From the NCBI RefSeq assembly GCF_000817815.1, contig NZ_JPRD01000011.1:285014-349013 (forward strand): a stretch of DNA of 64,000 nt, read 5' to 3'. The first letter of the stretch is position 1. Each line of letters starts with the position of its first letter. The position numbers and the translations under genes are program-made. The DNA comes from Vibrio owensii CAIM 1854 = LMG 25443. GTDB taxonomy: Bacteria; Pseudomonadota; Gammaproteobacteria; Enterobacterales; Vibrionaceae. The notes beneath the pieces are model-generated. The model had not been told where the DNA came from. It was given only the letters and a program-made list of their open reading frames with translations, and did no database searches. Shown one piece after another: positions 29,836 to 39,477 of the stretch.

Positions 29836-30741
29836 TTACACAAGCTCAGTTTGAAGCCAAGGCCAGCCTTGCTTCTTACGGCTTAGAGTGTTTTCCATCA
29901 TTAGCATGCCGTCTTTCTCGTGCTTAACAAGCTTCTCAGCCCACTCACCTTTGTAAAGAAGACGAGTTTGAGCAGTAGTGATGTCTGTTAGCATAACAGC
30001 AGCAAATGCTAGGTTGTCGTTCGCACAACGAGCTTCTAGATCCGCTTCTAGAGCTTCGATCATGCCGTCAACTTGCTCTAGAGTCGCAAGTTCAACCTGA
30101 CCTACTACTACGTCACGACCGTTGAATGGGTAACCTTTAAGGTCTTTTTCAACAAGTTCAGCTGCAGATAGACCTTCGATGTTTGTCTTAGCGATTAGAA
30201 GATCTTTAGTGAATGCGTCAACATCTTGTACGTCTGCGATAGCCGCTAGCTCAGCTACTGCATCTTTGTCTTTTTGAGTACAAGTTGGAGAAGCGAAACC
30301 TACTGTGTCAGAAAGAATCGCTGACATCATTAGCTTAGCGATTTGAGGCTTGATCTCGTGACCTTCAATCTTGAACATGTTGAACAGTACTGTGTTAGTA
30401 CAACCAACAGGCCAGATCCATGCTTCCATTGGGTTTACTGTCATCACGTCACCTAGACGGTGGTGGTCAACAATACCTGCAACTTCTGCTTCAGCAATAT
30501 CGTCTGGTGCTTGCGCTAGATCTGAGTAGTCTACTAGCCAAACAGTTTCACCCGCTACTGATGTGCGAAGTTCAGGAACTTCTGCACCAGCTACTTCAAG
30601 GATGTGCTGAGTTTCACGGTTAATTTCGCCTTGGCGGATTGGCATTGCTTCAACGCCACGCGCCTTTAGAAGTTCAGTTGCAACTAGTGCACTACAGATG
30701 CTGTCACTGTCTGGGTTCTTATGACCTACAACTAGAATCAT
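29836..30741 (-). CDS. ppaC: Manganese-dependent inorganic pyrophosphatase (class II)
   Basis: 301 residues. The N-terminal GHKNPDSDSICSA and the DHHRLGD motif bind the two Mn ions of the DHH family; the C-terminal DHHA2 domain carries the SRKKQ lysine and arginine that hold pyrophosphate. It hydrolyses pyrophosphate in the cytoplasm. GGAAGAA precedes the ATG. The gene is divergent from a metal-transport gene 207 bases away. Confidence 0.93.
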   Translation of the reverse strand: MILVVGHKNPDSDSICSALVATELLKARGVEAMPIRQGEINRETQHILEVAGAEVPELRTSVAGETVWLVDYSDLAQAPDDIAEAEVAGIVDHHRLGDVMTVNPMEAWIWPVGCTNTVLFNMFKIEGHEIKPQIAKLMMSAILSDTVGFASPTCTQKDKDAVAELAAIADVQDVDAFTKDLLIAKTNIEGLSAAELVEKDLKGYPFNGRDVVVGQVELATLEQVDGMIEALEADLEARCANDNLAFAAVMLTDITTAQTRLLYKGEWAEKLVKHEKDGMLMMENTLSRKKQGWPWLQTELV

Positions 30742-30910
30742 GTTTCTTCCTATTCAAGTCAGTTTGATGCGCTTCCTAAAAGGGTGAATTGCATAACGAA
30801 TTACACCTTGGAAGCGGGTTTGCTCACAAAGGCCGATACTTTACCTGATTTGAGGGAAATTGACACGAAGAAAAGTTGTTACCGCCTATTGCGAATAATT
30901 CTCACTTTCA

Positions 30911-30930
30911 TATAATGAGAATCATTCCTA
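30911..30930 (+). promoter_or_regulatory. Fur-like box upstream of the metal-efflux-like gene
   Basis: TATAATGAGAATCATTCCTA contains two 7-base Fur arms (ATAATGA and AATCATT) around a G, 14 of 19 consensus positions. It ends 19 bases before the ATG. A weaker match lies just upstream (AATAATTCTCA). Confidence 0.6.
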
Positions 30931-30948
30931 TTTGCATTTGAGCTTACT

Positions 30949-32163
30949 ATGAACGCAACAAAAATTTTCCACTCAGCACATCAGCTGCTGCAGCCAACTC
31001 AATTTCGTCTGGCCTATAAAAGGCTATTGCTGCCTATCGCATTGCTCGCACTGTTAGCGAGTGAAACCACAAGAGAAGTCACCGTCGCAACCCTATCTGA
31101 TTCTTTCTGGGCGGTATCTTGTTACGTTGCAGCTACCTTAGCTATATACCACTACCTTTCGAACTTCATGTCGAAGACAAATCGACTCACTGCGCTTTAC
31201 CACAGTTCTCGTAGCCATCAAGTTTTCTTTGCTGCACTCCTTGGAGCTTTGCCTGGTTGTGGTGGTGCTATCGTTGTCACCACTCAGTTCATCAGTGGCC
31301 GAGTTGGCTTTGGTGCTATCGTTGCAGTATTAACCTCGACCATGGGTGATGCTGCCTTCTTATTACTCGCAGCAGAGCCTGCAACAGGGTTTGGTGTGAT
31401 TGCTTTAGGTATTGTTGTAGGCGCAATATCTGGGTGGGTAGTGAATGCATTCCACGCTGATGACTTCTTGCGCCCAAAGCAAAAAGAGGATGTTCCACAA
31501 GCTCAATGCTGTAATAGCCATAGTGATGCGCACACAGCAGTTGAGCAACGTGCTATCAATCTTCAAGGAGCATTCTGGAAATGGCTGCTGATACCTGCAA
31601 GCATCATTGCCGTTCTGGGCTCATTCCAAGTGGATACCAACCAATTACTTGGCCTCAAAGAAAACAGTATGGAGTGGTTAGGTGCGACATTTGCAGTTGT
31701 CAGTATGTTTTTGTGGGCGATGACCAAAGAGCTAGGTGATTACAAATCAACGGTATCTGAAGATGACAAAATCATCGACTCGCACCCAATTCAAAAAGCG
31801 GCTCAAGACACAAACTTTGTTAGCGCGTGGGTTATTTTGGCTTTCTTAGCCTTTGAACTTACAACCTATTTCTCGGGTTTAGACTTGGGAGCGACGTTCT
31901 CAAACTGGGGGATCTGGATGCCTCTCATTGGTTTGGCTATTGGTATTTTGCCAGGCTGTGGCCCGCAAATTCTAGTTACGAGTCTTTATATATCCGGCGC
32001 AGCGCCATTATCAGCACAGCTTTCTAATGCCATTTCCAATGATGGTGATGCCTTGTTCCCTGCGATTGCAATGGCTCCTAAAGCTGCGCTTGTCGCCACT
32101 ATCTATTCTGCGATACCAGCCTTGATTGTTGGATACGGTTACTTTTTCCTATTTGAATACTAG
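30949..32163 (+). CDS. Putative metal efflux membrane protein (ArsP_2 / putative manganese transporter family)
   Basis: 404 residues with about ten membrane segments. The two halves are a duplication: LPGCGGAIVVTTQFISG (residues 101-117) is repeated as LPGCGPQILVTSLYISG (334-350), and each repeat is followed by a small acidic motif (STMGDAAF, NDGDALF). The middle loop has CC, several His and acidic residues that could bind metal. I place it in the family annotated as arsenic-efflux-like or putative manganese transporter; the ion is not proven. The Fur-like box in its promoter suggests iron-linked control. Confidence 0.65.
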   Translation: MNATKIFHSAHQLLQPTQFRLAYKRLLLPIALLALLASETTREVTVATLSDSFWAVSCYVAATLAIYHYLSNFMSKTNRLTALYHSSRSHQVFFAALLGALPGCGGAIVVTTQFISGRVGFGAIVAVLTSTMGDAAFLLLAAEPATGFGVIALGIVVGAISGWVVNAFHADDFLRPKQKEDVPQAQCCNSHSDAHTAVEQRAINLQGAFWKWLLIPASIIAVLGSFQVDTNQLLGLKENSMEWLGATFAVVSMFLWAMTKELGDYKSTVSEDDKIIDSHPIQKAAQDTNFVSAWVILAFLAFELTTYFSGLDLGATFSNWGIWMPLIGLAIGILPGCGPQILVTSLYISGAAPLSAQLSNAISNDGDALFPAIAMAPKAALVATIYSAIPALIVGYGYFFLFEY

Positions 32164-32187
32164 CTTTCAAATCAGATGCAATGGATA

Positions 32188-32220
32188 CAAAAAGAGCCTC
32201 AATCGAGGCTCTTTTGTTTT
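32188..32220. terminator. Bidirectional terminator
   Basis: AAAGAGCCTC and GAGGCTCTTT around AATC, A-run before and T-run after, between convergent genes. Confidence 0.9.
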
Positions 32221-32236
32221 TCGGAAGCGCGCAAGG

Positions 32237-33976
32237 TTAAGCTGTCACGATAGCTTTAGCATTGAGGCCTTTGTCTAAACTCACCAACAATAGCTGGCAT
32301 GGCTCTTGGTTGAGCTTCTCTCCTGTCCAGTAATCGTACCAATCGGTAGGCTGGTCTGCAGTGAGCGTAAACTCTGTCGCTTCATCATTGGTGTAATTAA
32401 ATAAGCAGTGCAGATCGTTTTTAGATGTTAGCGGCAGGAAAGCATGGTTTAAACCTAGCGCGGTAAACTTGGCCGACTCCTGATTACGACGCTGACGCAA
32501 CATCAATTTCGCTAGCGTCTTACTCGCAAATGGGGTGATTTCTGGTAGAGGGTCACCTGAAAGCAGTAGACCGCCACACGCTAGCAACGCGTTGCGATGG
32601 AATTGGTAATCTTCACGTGAGGCTGCTTGATTAGGTAATGAAGTGAACGTTGCGCAATCTGGGTCAATTTGCCATAACTTACGATGCTGCCAACTACGGA
32701 AGAAGGTTTCTTTCGCAATTTGTTCAAAGCGATGGCTATGGCGCTCTACGTCGTCAGAGACACGCATTGCATCAACTAAGCCCAAAGAAGGCCACATTGG
32801 CGCGTTACAGCCTAACAGCCATGCATCCCCTGCTCCTTTAGCGATCGCTTCCATACCCATGCGGTAGGCTTCTACACCGGTGACACCCGATTGGCTTCGC
32901 TTACCTTTTAAAGTACCCCAGTAGTTTGCGTCTAATTTGAATAGCTCAACGCCCCACTCTTGACGCATGACAGACACCACATGAGTCAGGTGATCTTGCA
33001 CTTCAGGATTTGAGGTATCGAGAATGTACCATGGTGTACAGCGCCAACCGCCGTAGGTGACATCTTCTGCTTTCAATAGGCTGCCATCTTGGTGACGCAC
33101 AAACCACTCAGGATGCTTTTGGAAGATCTCCGATTCTGGTTGAGCAATGAATGGCGCCATCCAAATCGCTGGTTTTTTGCCTTTAGCGCGAATGTTGTGA
33201 ATCAGCTCTTTGACACCGCCAGAAAACTTATCTGAAGGTGTTAGCCAATCCCCCATAAATGCTTGGTAACCGTCATCGAGCAGCACCCATTCAAGCTCAG
33301 CTAGGTTGTCTTGCATGCATTCGACGTTTTTCAATACGTTATTTTCTGTCACATCTGCATAGTATGCATACCAAGAACACCAGCCAATTGGCGCATCTTG
33401 TGTGACGCCGTTACGGATTGGGTGGTGCTCGGCAAGCATCCCACTGTACTGTTTGTACAACTCAGAGAGAGAGTTGCCACGAAGTACCGCAACAGATTCC
33501 AGCTTGTTGTGCTCCCAATCAGCCACTTGGGTCTGCTCTCCGTCGATAGAAGCAGAAAGAACCCAATGCTCACCATGCTGCTGCACTTCAAAATAGCCTG
33601 CAAAGCGATGACAAGAGGTAAAACCGAACAAGGTATAACCTGCGGCGTCTTCAACAGCTAGATAGTTGTAGTAACGCTTTGGGGAATTCTCAGGGTAAAT
33701 ACGGTAAGAGTTGTTGTTATCCGGGCAACGACCAACGTCGACAGGTTGAGAAATGGTGCCGCTAGTCTGCGCCAACATTTGGAAACCGTCGCCTAACACG
33801 GTTGCGCCCTGTTCGTAGAGGAAAGGCATTTCAAACAGGACTTCACGATCGGTGAAGGTTTTGTTGTGGATCCCTGCAAACGAAAAATGAACTTGGTTGC
33901 CCATCACTTCAAACAGAAGATCATTATCATGCACCGTTAGTTCGGTGTGATTGGCCAATTGAATGGTTTGAGCCAT
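32237..33976 (-). CDS. Alpha-galactosidase / melibiase-like glycoside hydrolase (GH36 type)
   Basis: 579 residues from the ATG at 33976; a GTG at 33991 is an alternative start with no better ribosome site. The middle holds a (beta/alpha)8 barrel: WCSWYAYYADVTENNV opens it, ELEWVLLDDGYQAF follows, LFKLDANYWG carries the probable nucleophile Asp and MRVSDDVE the probable acid. These are the landmarks of GH36/raffinose-synthase-like clans. It has no signal peptide, so it would act in the cytoplasm on imported galactosides. There is no transporter or regulator beside it. Confidence 0.75.
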   Translation of the reverse strand: MAQTIQLANHTELTVHDNDLLFEVMGNQVHFSFAGIHNKTFTDREVLFEMPFLYEQGATVLGDGFQMLAQTSGTISQPVDVGRCPDNNNSYRIYPENSPKRYYNYLAVEDAAGYTLFGFTSCHRFAGYFEVQQHGEHWVLSASIDGEQTQVADWEHNKLESVAVLRGNSLSELYKQYSGMLAEHHPIRNGVTQDAPIGWCSWYAYYADVTENNVLKNVECMQDNLAELEWVLLDDGYQAFMGDWLTPSDKFSGGVKELIHNIRAKGKKPAIWMAPFIAQPESEIFQKHPEWFVRHQDGSLLKAEDVTYGGWRCTPWYILDTSNPEVQDHLTHVVSVMRQEWGVELFKLDANYWGTLKGKRSQSGVTGVEAYRMGMEAIAKGAGDAWLLGCNAPMWPSLGLVDAMRVSDDVERHSHRFEQIAKETFFRSWQHRKLWQIDPDCATFTSLPNQAASREDYQFHRNALLACGGLLLSGDPLPEITPFASKTLAKLMLRQRRNQESAKFTALGLNHAFLPLTSKNDLHCLFNYTNDEATEFTLTADQPTDWYDYWTGEKLNQEPCQLLLVSLDKGLNAKAIVTA

Positions 33977-34221
33977 AGAAAATCTACTCACTTGATTATT
34001 ATTGTTTAGTTTGGCTCATTATCCTCCGCTTCTCCTACCCAATTCGTTATCAGCATCACGAATCTAGCGGTCGTGCAGATACTTAGATTTGGTATTGAGA
34101 GAGTGCTCACTGAAATTTTTTTAAAGCTTAGTGCTGTTATTAAGCAACTTCGATTGGACCACCTATTACTTTAAAAAGTTAAGTCCATCAACTACCATAA
34201 GTTACATACAATTATGGATTA

Positions 34222-35787
34222 ATGATGATGACGAAATCCCTACCTAAAATCTATCTATACTCTCGTATTTCAAGCCTATCACAGCAGTCTGGTACTGGCT
34301 TACAGCAACAACGAAACCAACAACCACTGCTATCTGAATTATCGCACCGCTACAGCCTTCCTATCTCTAACGAAACGTTCGAGGATATTGGTGTGTCTGC
34401 TTACAAGGGCAACCACTTACAAGCAAGCTTCGGTAAAATATTAGATGCCATTAGCTCTGGACGTATTGCAAAGGGTAGTATCTTAGTGGTGTTCTCGTTA
34501 GACCGTATTTCCCGCCAGCAAGTTAACCTAGCGATGGAACTGTTCCTATCAGTTATCAATAAAGGAGTCAGCATCTACACGACTTCTGATAATATGCTGT
34601 ACGACCATAACGACGAACATATCTCCCAAAACATAATCCTATCTGTACTTACGATGCAGCGTGCCCATGAGGAGTCTCGTACTAAATCTAAGCGTACTCG
34701 TGGAAATGCTCTTACTATCATCAAAGGTATCGAAGCTAATGATCCTGCCTACTTTCAGGATGGCTACACTCGTGCTATCAAATCCGTTGGCAGTCACCCT
34801 TGGTGGCTTGACATATCATCTGGTTACGTGAAGCCTCATCCTAAATACTTCCCAATTGCCCGAGCCATAGTGAAGCGTATTATTAACCTTGAATCAACGA
34901 TAACTATCTTCCGATGGTTAGAGAAAAACTATGATGCTCCACCTCGTTCTCGTGGTAAATGGAACCCTGTCTTGATAGATAAAATGACTGCAAATACTAT
35001 GCTGACAGGTAAGCGCATACTTACTATTGATGGTAGTGATTACAATCTCCCAAATTACGCACCAGCAGTTTGCTCTGAGAAAGACTTTGACCTGCTCCGT
35101 GCCACTAGATCTGGTAAATACAAGAAAGACAACGTTACAAAGCCAAAGGTCACGGGATTGCTCAACGGCATCAATACACTAAAGTGTGGAATATGTGGTG
35201 GTGGGATGTCGTGTAATCGTAGCGGAAAATATTATCGTTATGCCTGTATCAACGCAGCTAACGGCACAGCAAAGCACCCTCAATGGGGTACACCGATTGA
35301 GCCCATTGAGAATTACATAACTCAACAGGCTAGACTAAGAGCGTTCAACAACATTGCTCAACCAGCTAGCGATAATCTCAAGTCCTTACTGCAAAACCAA
35401 TCCGACCTAACATCCCAACTAGAGCAGCTTGAAATTGAGTATCAAGAATACCGAGCCGATGGTTTACGTCCACCACGTGTACTGGTTGCTGAACTTAGCG
35501 ATTTAGAATCACAGTTAGAGCAAATTCAAGAGTCTATTGATGCTGAACGTATTACTACTGCTAAAGGTACGTTACCAAACGTCTGGCGCTCGTTATTTAC
35601 TGATTATGCTGAGGCTGACTTCTTAGATAAACAACAAGTCGATTTACGGTTGCAATTTCGCAATGTTCTACGTCACATGATTGACCGCATCGAAGCAAAG
35701 CCAACTGGTAGGAAAGACGGTAATCGAAACATTATCGAATACGTCGTGAAATGGTCTAACGGAGATACCACTGTGACTTCACTCTAG
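34222..35787 (+). CDS. Large serine recombinase (integrase)
   Basis: 521 residues. The N-terminal resolvase domain has YSRISS with the expected catalytic Ser17, and VFSLDRISRQ with the conserved DRxxR. A recombinase domain follows (about 170-300), then a zinc-ribbon with CGICGG and a later Cys, and a coiled-coil region (about 385-440) as in large serine integrases. Such enzymes integrate and excise elements at short att sites. The gene lies at the left edge of the island, the usual place for its integrase. The first codons (ATGATGATG) leave the exact start open by two residues. Confidence 0.88.
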   Translation: MMMTKSLPKIYLYSRISSLSQQSGTGLQQQRNQQPLLSELSHRYSLPISNETFEDIGVSAYKGNHLQASFGKILDAISSGRIAKGSILVVFSLDRISRQQVNLAMELFLSVINKGVSIYTTSDNMLYDHNDEHISQNIILSVLTMQRAHEESRTKSKRTRGNALTIIKGIEANDPAYFQDGYTRAIKSVGSHPWWLDISSGYVKPHPKYFPIARAIVKRIINLESTITIFRWLEKNYDAPPRSRGKWNPVLIDKMTANTMLTGKRILTIDGSDYNLPNYAPAVCSEKDFDLLRATRSGKYKKDNVTKPKVTGLLNGINTLKCGICGGGMSCNRSGKYYRYACINAANGTAKHPQWGTPIEPIENYITQQARLRAFNNIAQPASDNLKSLLQNQSDLTSQLEQLEIEYQEYRADGLRPPRVLVAELSDLESQLEQIQESIDAERITTAKGTLPNVWRSLFTDYAEADFLDKQQVDLRLQFRNVLRHMIDRIEAKPTGRKDGNRNIIEYVVKWSNGDTTVTSL

Positions 35788-35867
35788 TTCAAGTCCACTA
35801 CCCACTACCCCAAAATCAGGAACAGTAGTATGATAAGCGGTTATGTTTTTAGTGAAACGAGATTGAA

Positions 35868-37568
35868 ATGGTAGCCGTTACAGTAGATAGATACTCACAC
35901 GTAGAGTGTCGAAAGAAAGAGGGTGCTCACTACACACCTGATTTTATGTCAGATTTCATGTCAGAGCAGCTCATTTCCAATTGCTCTCTCAAGGACGTTG
36001 TAAACATCGTTGACCCAGCCATTGGTGATGGTGAACTACTGGTTAGCTTGATACATAATCTTCAAGCAAAAGGTGTTAAAAACATTTGCGCTTATGGGTT
36101 TGATACTAATGAAGAGTCAATCAAAATCACCCAAAGTCGATTGAAAAGTCTCTTTCCTGATGTTTCCTTGCATTTAGAAGCTCGCGATTTCTTAGAGCTT
36201 TGCTTAAAGAAAGATTTAAATGACCCAAGTGTTTCTTACATCCCTACATTTGATTTGTTAATCGCAAACCCTCCTTACATTAGAACTCAAGTATTGGGTG
36301 CTGATAAATCTCAGGAACTTAGCGAGCAGTTTGGTCTGAAAGGACGACTAGATATCTATCAAGCTTTCCTTGTCGGTATGAAAGCTGTACTGAACGAAGA
36401 TAGTGTAGCAAGCGTTATCGTTTCAAATCGCTTCCTTACAACTAAAGGTACTGGTGAGTTTCGAGAGAAAATGTACGCACAATACTCACTTCTTGGTATG
36501 TGGGATTTTGGTGATACTCGAATCTTTGAAGCTGCTGTGTTACCTGCGGTAATGACTCTAAAGCTAAAGGGTGATGCAGAGGATAGTTACGCTATCCCAT
36601 TTGCATCTGTTTACTTGTCGGATGAAGAAGTTACTTGCGATCAAGTAGCGGAAAACCAAGTTGATGCTCTAAATTACTCTGGTTGCTTGCTTACAAAGAA
36701 TCAATCAAAAGTAATGGTCAAGCATGGGCATATGGTATTTGATGACAAGCCCAAGGATGTCTGGAGACTTCAAGATGAAGAATCAGAGGCATGGTTAAAT
36801 GCAGTTGCCGAGAATACTTGGTGTACATTTAAAGATGTAGGTAAAGTCCGTGTGGGTGTCAAAACTACTGCTGACAACGTATTCATCAAAGAAGATTGGG
36901 AAACAGAACAAGGCTATGAGCCGGAGCTTTTAAAACCATTGACTACGCACCATGTTGGCGGACGTTTTAGAGCAAACGGTAAAAAGCTAAAATCTATTCT
37001 GTACACTCACCATATGGTTAATGGCAAGAAAGCAGCAATCCCGCTTGATGACTACCCATTGTCGACTCAGTATTTAGAGAGCCATAGAGAGCAGCTTGAG
37101 GGGCGCAAGTACGTCATTAAAGCAAAACGAGCATGGTACGAGATTTGGGTTCCACAAAACCCTGCTTTGTGGGACGAGCCGAAAGTTGTATTCCGTGATA
37201 TCACCGAACAACCTATGTTCTGGATGGACACGGGTTCTGTGATTAATGGCGACTGCTACTGGATGATTCGTGATAAGAACAACTTACCAGAAGACATTCT
37301 ATGGTTAATCTTAGCTGTTGCTAACTCAACTTTCATTGAGACATTCTATGACATCAAGTTCCAGAATAAGCTCTACTCAAATAAACGACGTTTCATTACT
37401 CAGTACGTGGAGAAATTCCCACTGCCTAACCCTGAAAGTGAAATATCACTTCGTTTGATTGAACTTAGTAAGTCCTGCTCAAGTGAACCTGAGCATGCTA
37501 AACGATTGTTAATCGAGCAAGAGATTGATCAGCTAGTTTGGGACATATTCCAAGCACCAAAAATCTAG
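35868..37568 (+). CDS. Adenine-N6 DNA methyltransferase of a restriction-modification system
   Basis: 566 residues. KEGAHYTPDFMSDFM is the typical lead-in of gamma-type N6-adenine methyltransferases; VDPAIGDGELL is motif I (SAM), and LLIANPPYIRTQ is the catalytic NPPY motif IV. The C-terminal half resembles the TaqI-type DNA-recognition domain, ending in KLYSNKRRFITQYVEKFPLP. It would methylate adenine in a specific site, protecting it from the endonuclease encoded convergently 50 bases downstream. The recognition sequence cannot be predicted. Confidence 0.88.
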   Translation: MVAVTVDRYSHVECRKKEGAHYTPDFMSDFMSEQLISNCSLKDVVNIVDPAIGDGELLVSLIHNLQAKGVKNICAYGFDTNEESIKITQSRLKSLFPDVSLHLEARDFLELCLKKDLNDPSVSYIPTFDLLIANPPYIRTQVLGADKSQELSEQFGLKGRLDIYQAFLVGMKAVLNEDSVASVIVSNRFLTTKGTGEFREKMYAQYSLLGMWDFGDTRIFEAAVLPAVMTLKLKGDAEDSYAIPFASVYLSDEEVTCDQVAENQVDALNYSGCLLTKNQSKVMVKHGHMVFDDKPKDVWRLQDEESEAWLNAVAENTWCTFKDVGKVRVGVKTTADNVFIKEDWETEQGYEPELLKPLTTHHVGGRFRANGKKLKSILYTHHMVNGKKAAIPLDDYPLSTQYLESHREQLEGRKYVIKAKRAWYEIWVPQNPALWDEPKVVFRDITEQPMFWMDTGSVINGDCYWMIRDKNNLPEDILWLILAVANSTFIETFYDIKFQNKLYSNKRRFITQYVEKFPLPNPESEISLRLIELSKSCSSEPEHAKRLLIEQEIDQLVWDIFQAPKI

Positions 37569-37572
37569 CATT

Positions 37573-37610
37573 TTAGCGACCCAAGACCGCAATAATCTTG
37601 GGTCGCTTGC
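37573..37610 (+). terminator. Terminator between the R-M genes
   Basis: Perfect 12-bp arms AGCGACCCAAGA and TCTTGGGTCGCT; on the plus strand TATTTTTC follows shortly after. Confidence 0.82.
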
Positions 37611-37617
37611 TATTTTT

Positions 37618-38736
37618 CTACGGGTTAAATGCTGACTTGCCTGTGTGATTTTCAAAGAATGCCATCGGGATGCTTCTTTGGCACTTGTAGCTTTGTGATG
37701 CAATGTATGTGAAATGGCTTCCTAATTTCTTACCCTCACATAAAACCACACCCTCAACCAAACCAGTTGTAGAGTCAGTCAAAGCAATGAGATAACGAAT
37801 ATCGCCAGTTTTGAATCCTGGGCAACTTGGTACATCTTCTTCGTACTCTGGCGTGTATTGACCTAAGTCTACAGTTGGAGAATCTTGAACTTTAATCTCT
37901 AGAGCTTGGTTTCGAATATCAGGATACCCTCCATCCATCAAATCCGCTTGAGTGATGTTGTAACCTAGCTTTGTGGCAATCAAACGTTCAAGTTCTTGAC
38001 CTCGCTCCTTAGTCGAAAGCGTTGGAGAAATAGTCACTTTTCCAACCACGTCAGATACGACAACATCAAGAATAGTCTCGATCGGAAGCAAAGAGCTTGC
38101 TGATGGAGCATCCTTAATGCTTAGTGATGGTAAGTTTGTGATATTAGCTTGATTACCAACAGAGCCATCAGATGGATAGAACAGAGTGCTATTTGGCATT
38201 GACAAAACATTCTGACGAGCACGATTAGAAATAATCATCTGACTCTTAATCGTCGGCTTTCCGAATTTACCAAAATTTTCAACAATGTAGTCAGGCGTCA
38301 GCACCAATACAGATTCAATAACATGAGTCTCTGGATTGACTTTGACAGTAATAAATCTCACCTCATTCGCAGATAAAGTTTCACCATTCGCATATTCGAC
38401 TTGTACTGAATCTGATGCAGGGTTGCGATTCCAAACTTGAAGATTGTAATTTACCTTACCGCTAGTAACGATGTATGTGTCGATGTACTCAAGAAGTGCT
38501 TTAGGAACTCCCTTTCCTTTAGTAGGCACAACTACATAATCAGACTTAGAAGCCGTTGTAGGCGTCGAAGGTGACAGGGTAGCTGCGATTAGTTTTCGTA
38601 AATTTGAGCCGTCTGTGCGGCTAGCTCTGGTTAAATTAAATGTTTGACCGACCAAAGATGATAGTTTTTGAGCCAATTCTTCAGGCGTAGATAGTGCTGC
38701 CTTGTTTACTGGCGCTAGCTTGAACTTTGCTTCCAC
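37618..38736 (-). CDS. Probable type II restriction endonuclease (PD-(D/E)XK)
   Basis: 372 residues, no overall family recognised by me. The C-terminal part has a PD-(D/E)XK core: GGYPDIRNQALEIKVQ gives Asp273, Glu280 and Lys282, preceded by a helix with Glu248 and Glu250 (ERGQELERLIATKLG). The N-terminal 200 residues would be the DNA-recognition part. It lies opposite the methyltransferase, which makes a cognate R-M pair the simplest reading. GGAGGTTATTTTGTG before the start is a strong ribosome site. Confidence 0.72.
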   Translation of the reverse strand: MEAKFKLAPVNKAALSTPEELAQKLSSLVGQTFNLTRASRTDGSNLRKLIAATLSPSTPTTASKSDYVVVPTKGKGVPKALLEYIDTYIVTSGKVNYNLQVWNRNPASDSVQVEYANGETLSANEVRFITVKVNPETHVIESVLVLTPDYIVENFGKFGKPTIKSQMIISNRARQNVLSMPNSTLFYPSDGSVGNQANITNLPSLSIKDAPSASSLLPIETILDVVVSDVVGKVTISPTLSTKERGQELERLIATKLGYNITQADLMDGGYPDIRNQALEIKVQDSPTVDLGQYTPEYEEDVPSCPGFKTGDIRYLIALTDSTTGLVEGVVLCEGKKLGSHFTYIASQSYKCQRSIPMAFFENHTGKSAFNP

Positions 38737-39104
38737 AAAATAACCTCCAAATACATAATTTGCATAAGATTATCATGGTTTAGTCTCAATGTGATAATGG
38801 CTTGTGTTGAGCTTGTCGGCTAAATCTCAATATCACCAAAGTTAAATAACGGAGCAGTAGAATTGTTGAAAATGAACCGTACAAACAGTGTGCGAACGGT
38901 CACTTTTAAAACACTCCCAACTAACTGTTATCCCTTGTAATTCCCTCTTACTCGTTACTTTACGCCCTATTTGGAAGTAGTGCAGAACTGTACTGGGCTT
39001 CCTAAAAGGGTGGGTAGACGGCTGTCTTACTCCCCATATTGCGTTCTAGCAATGCCAATCAAACATTAAGTTAACTATCAGTACCACTAAGGAGGAACTT
39101 ACCA
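38737..39104. other. Divergent intergenic region within the island
   Basis: 368 bases between the endonuclease gene and the first small gene. I see GC-rich patches with a weak hairpin (GGAAG/CTTCC near 38970-39003) and the motif GGGTGGGTA near 39010, which recurs near 42735 and 45374. No gene. Confidence 0.4.
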
Positions 39105-39284
39105 ATGCGTAAGCCTGTAATCTATCGTGATGATAAAGAACGATCATCTTGGCGCCGTTTCGCCATCAATAAAGAAATCCCACAAGCACCTAAGACTAAG
39201 GAACATAAATTACTTCGCAAACTGTTTCTTGCGCTTTACCGCACCAATGAAGAACTAGCAACCGAGGTGACTTATGAGCTCTAA
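39105..39284 (+). CDS. Small basic protein of the island, 59 residues
   Basis: A short gene with a very strong AAGGAGG ribosome site 8 bases before the ATG. The product is basic (RDDKERSSWRRFA, KTKEHKLLRK) with a helical C-terminus. No family recognised. Its end overlaps the next gene by 11 bases, so the two are translationally coupled. It starts a cluster of short genes typical of phage or plasmid backbones. Confidence 0.65.
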   Translation: MRKPVIYRDDKERSSWRRFAINKEIPQAPKTKEHKLLRKLFLALYRTNEELATEVTYEL

Positions 39285-39477
39285 GAGAAGAAATCCAACA
39301 ATGATGTCAATACATGATCACATTGAATGCATGAGGAAACGTGATGCTAGACGACAATACAGACGTTCGGTGTTATCTCGTATCTCACGATTACAACAAA
39401 CAAAGTCATCACTTCACAAACGCATTTATGGTGAAGTGAAATACGATGAACATGGTGAGGTTATCTATGGGAGCTAA
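39274..39477 (+). CDS. Small arginine-rich protein of the island, 67 residues
   Basis: It overlaps the upstream gene by 11 bases and the next by 11. The product is highly basic (KRRNP, MRKRDARRQYRRS), suggesting nucleic-acid binding. No family recognised. The translation start depends on coupling; GAGGTGA lies 5 bases upstream. Confidence 0.6.
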   Translation: MSSKRRNPTMMSIHDHIECMRKRDARRQYRRSVLSRISRLQQTKSSLHKRIYGEVKYDEHGEVIYGS

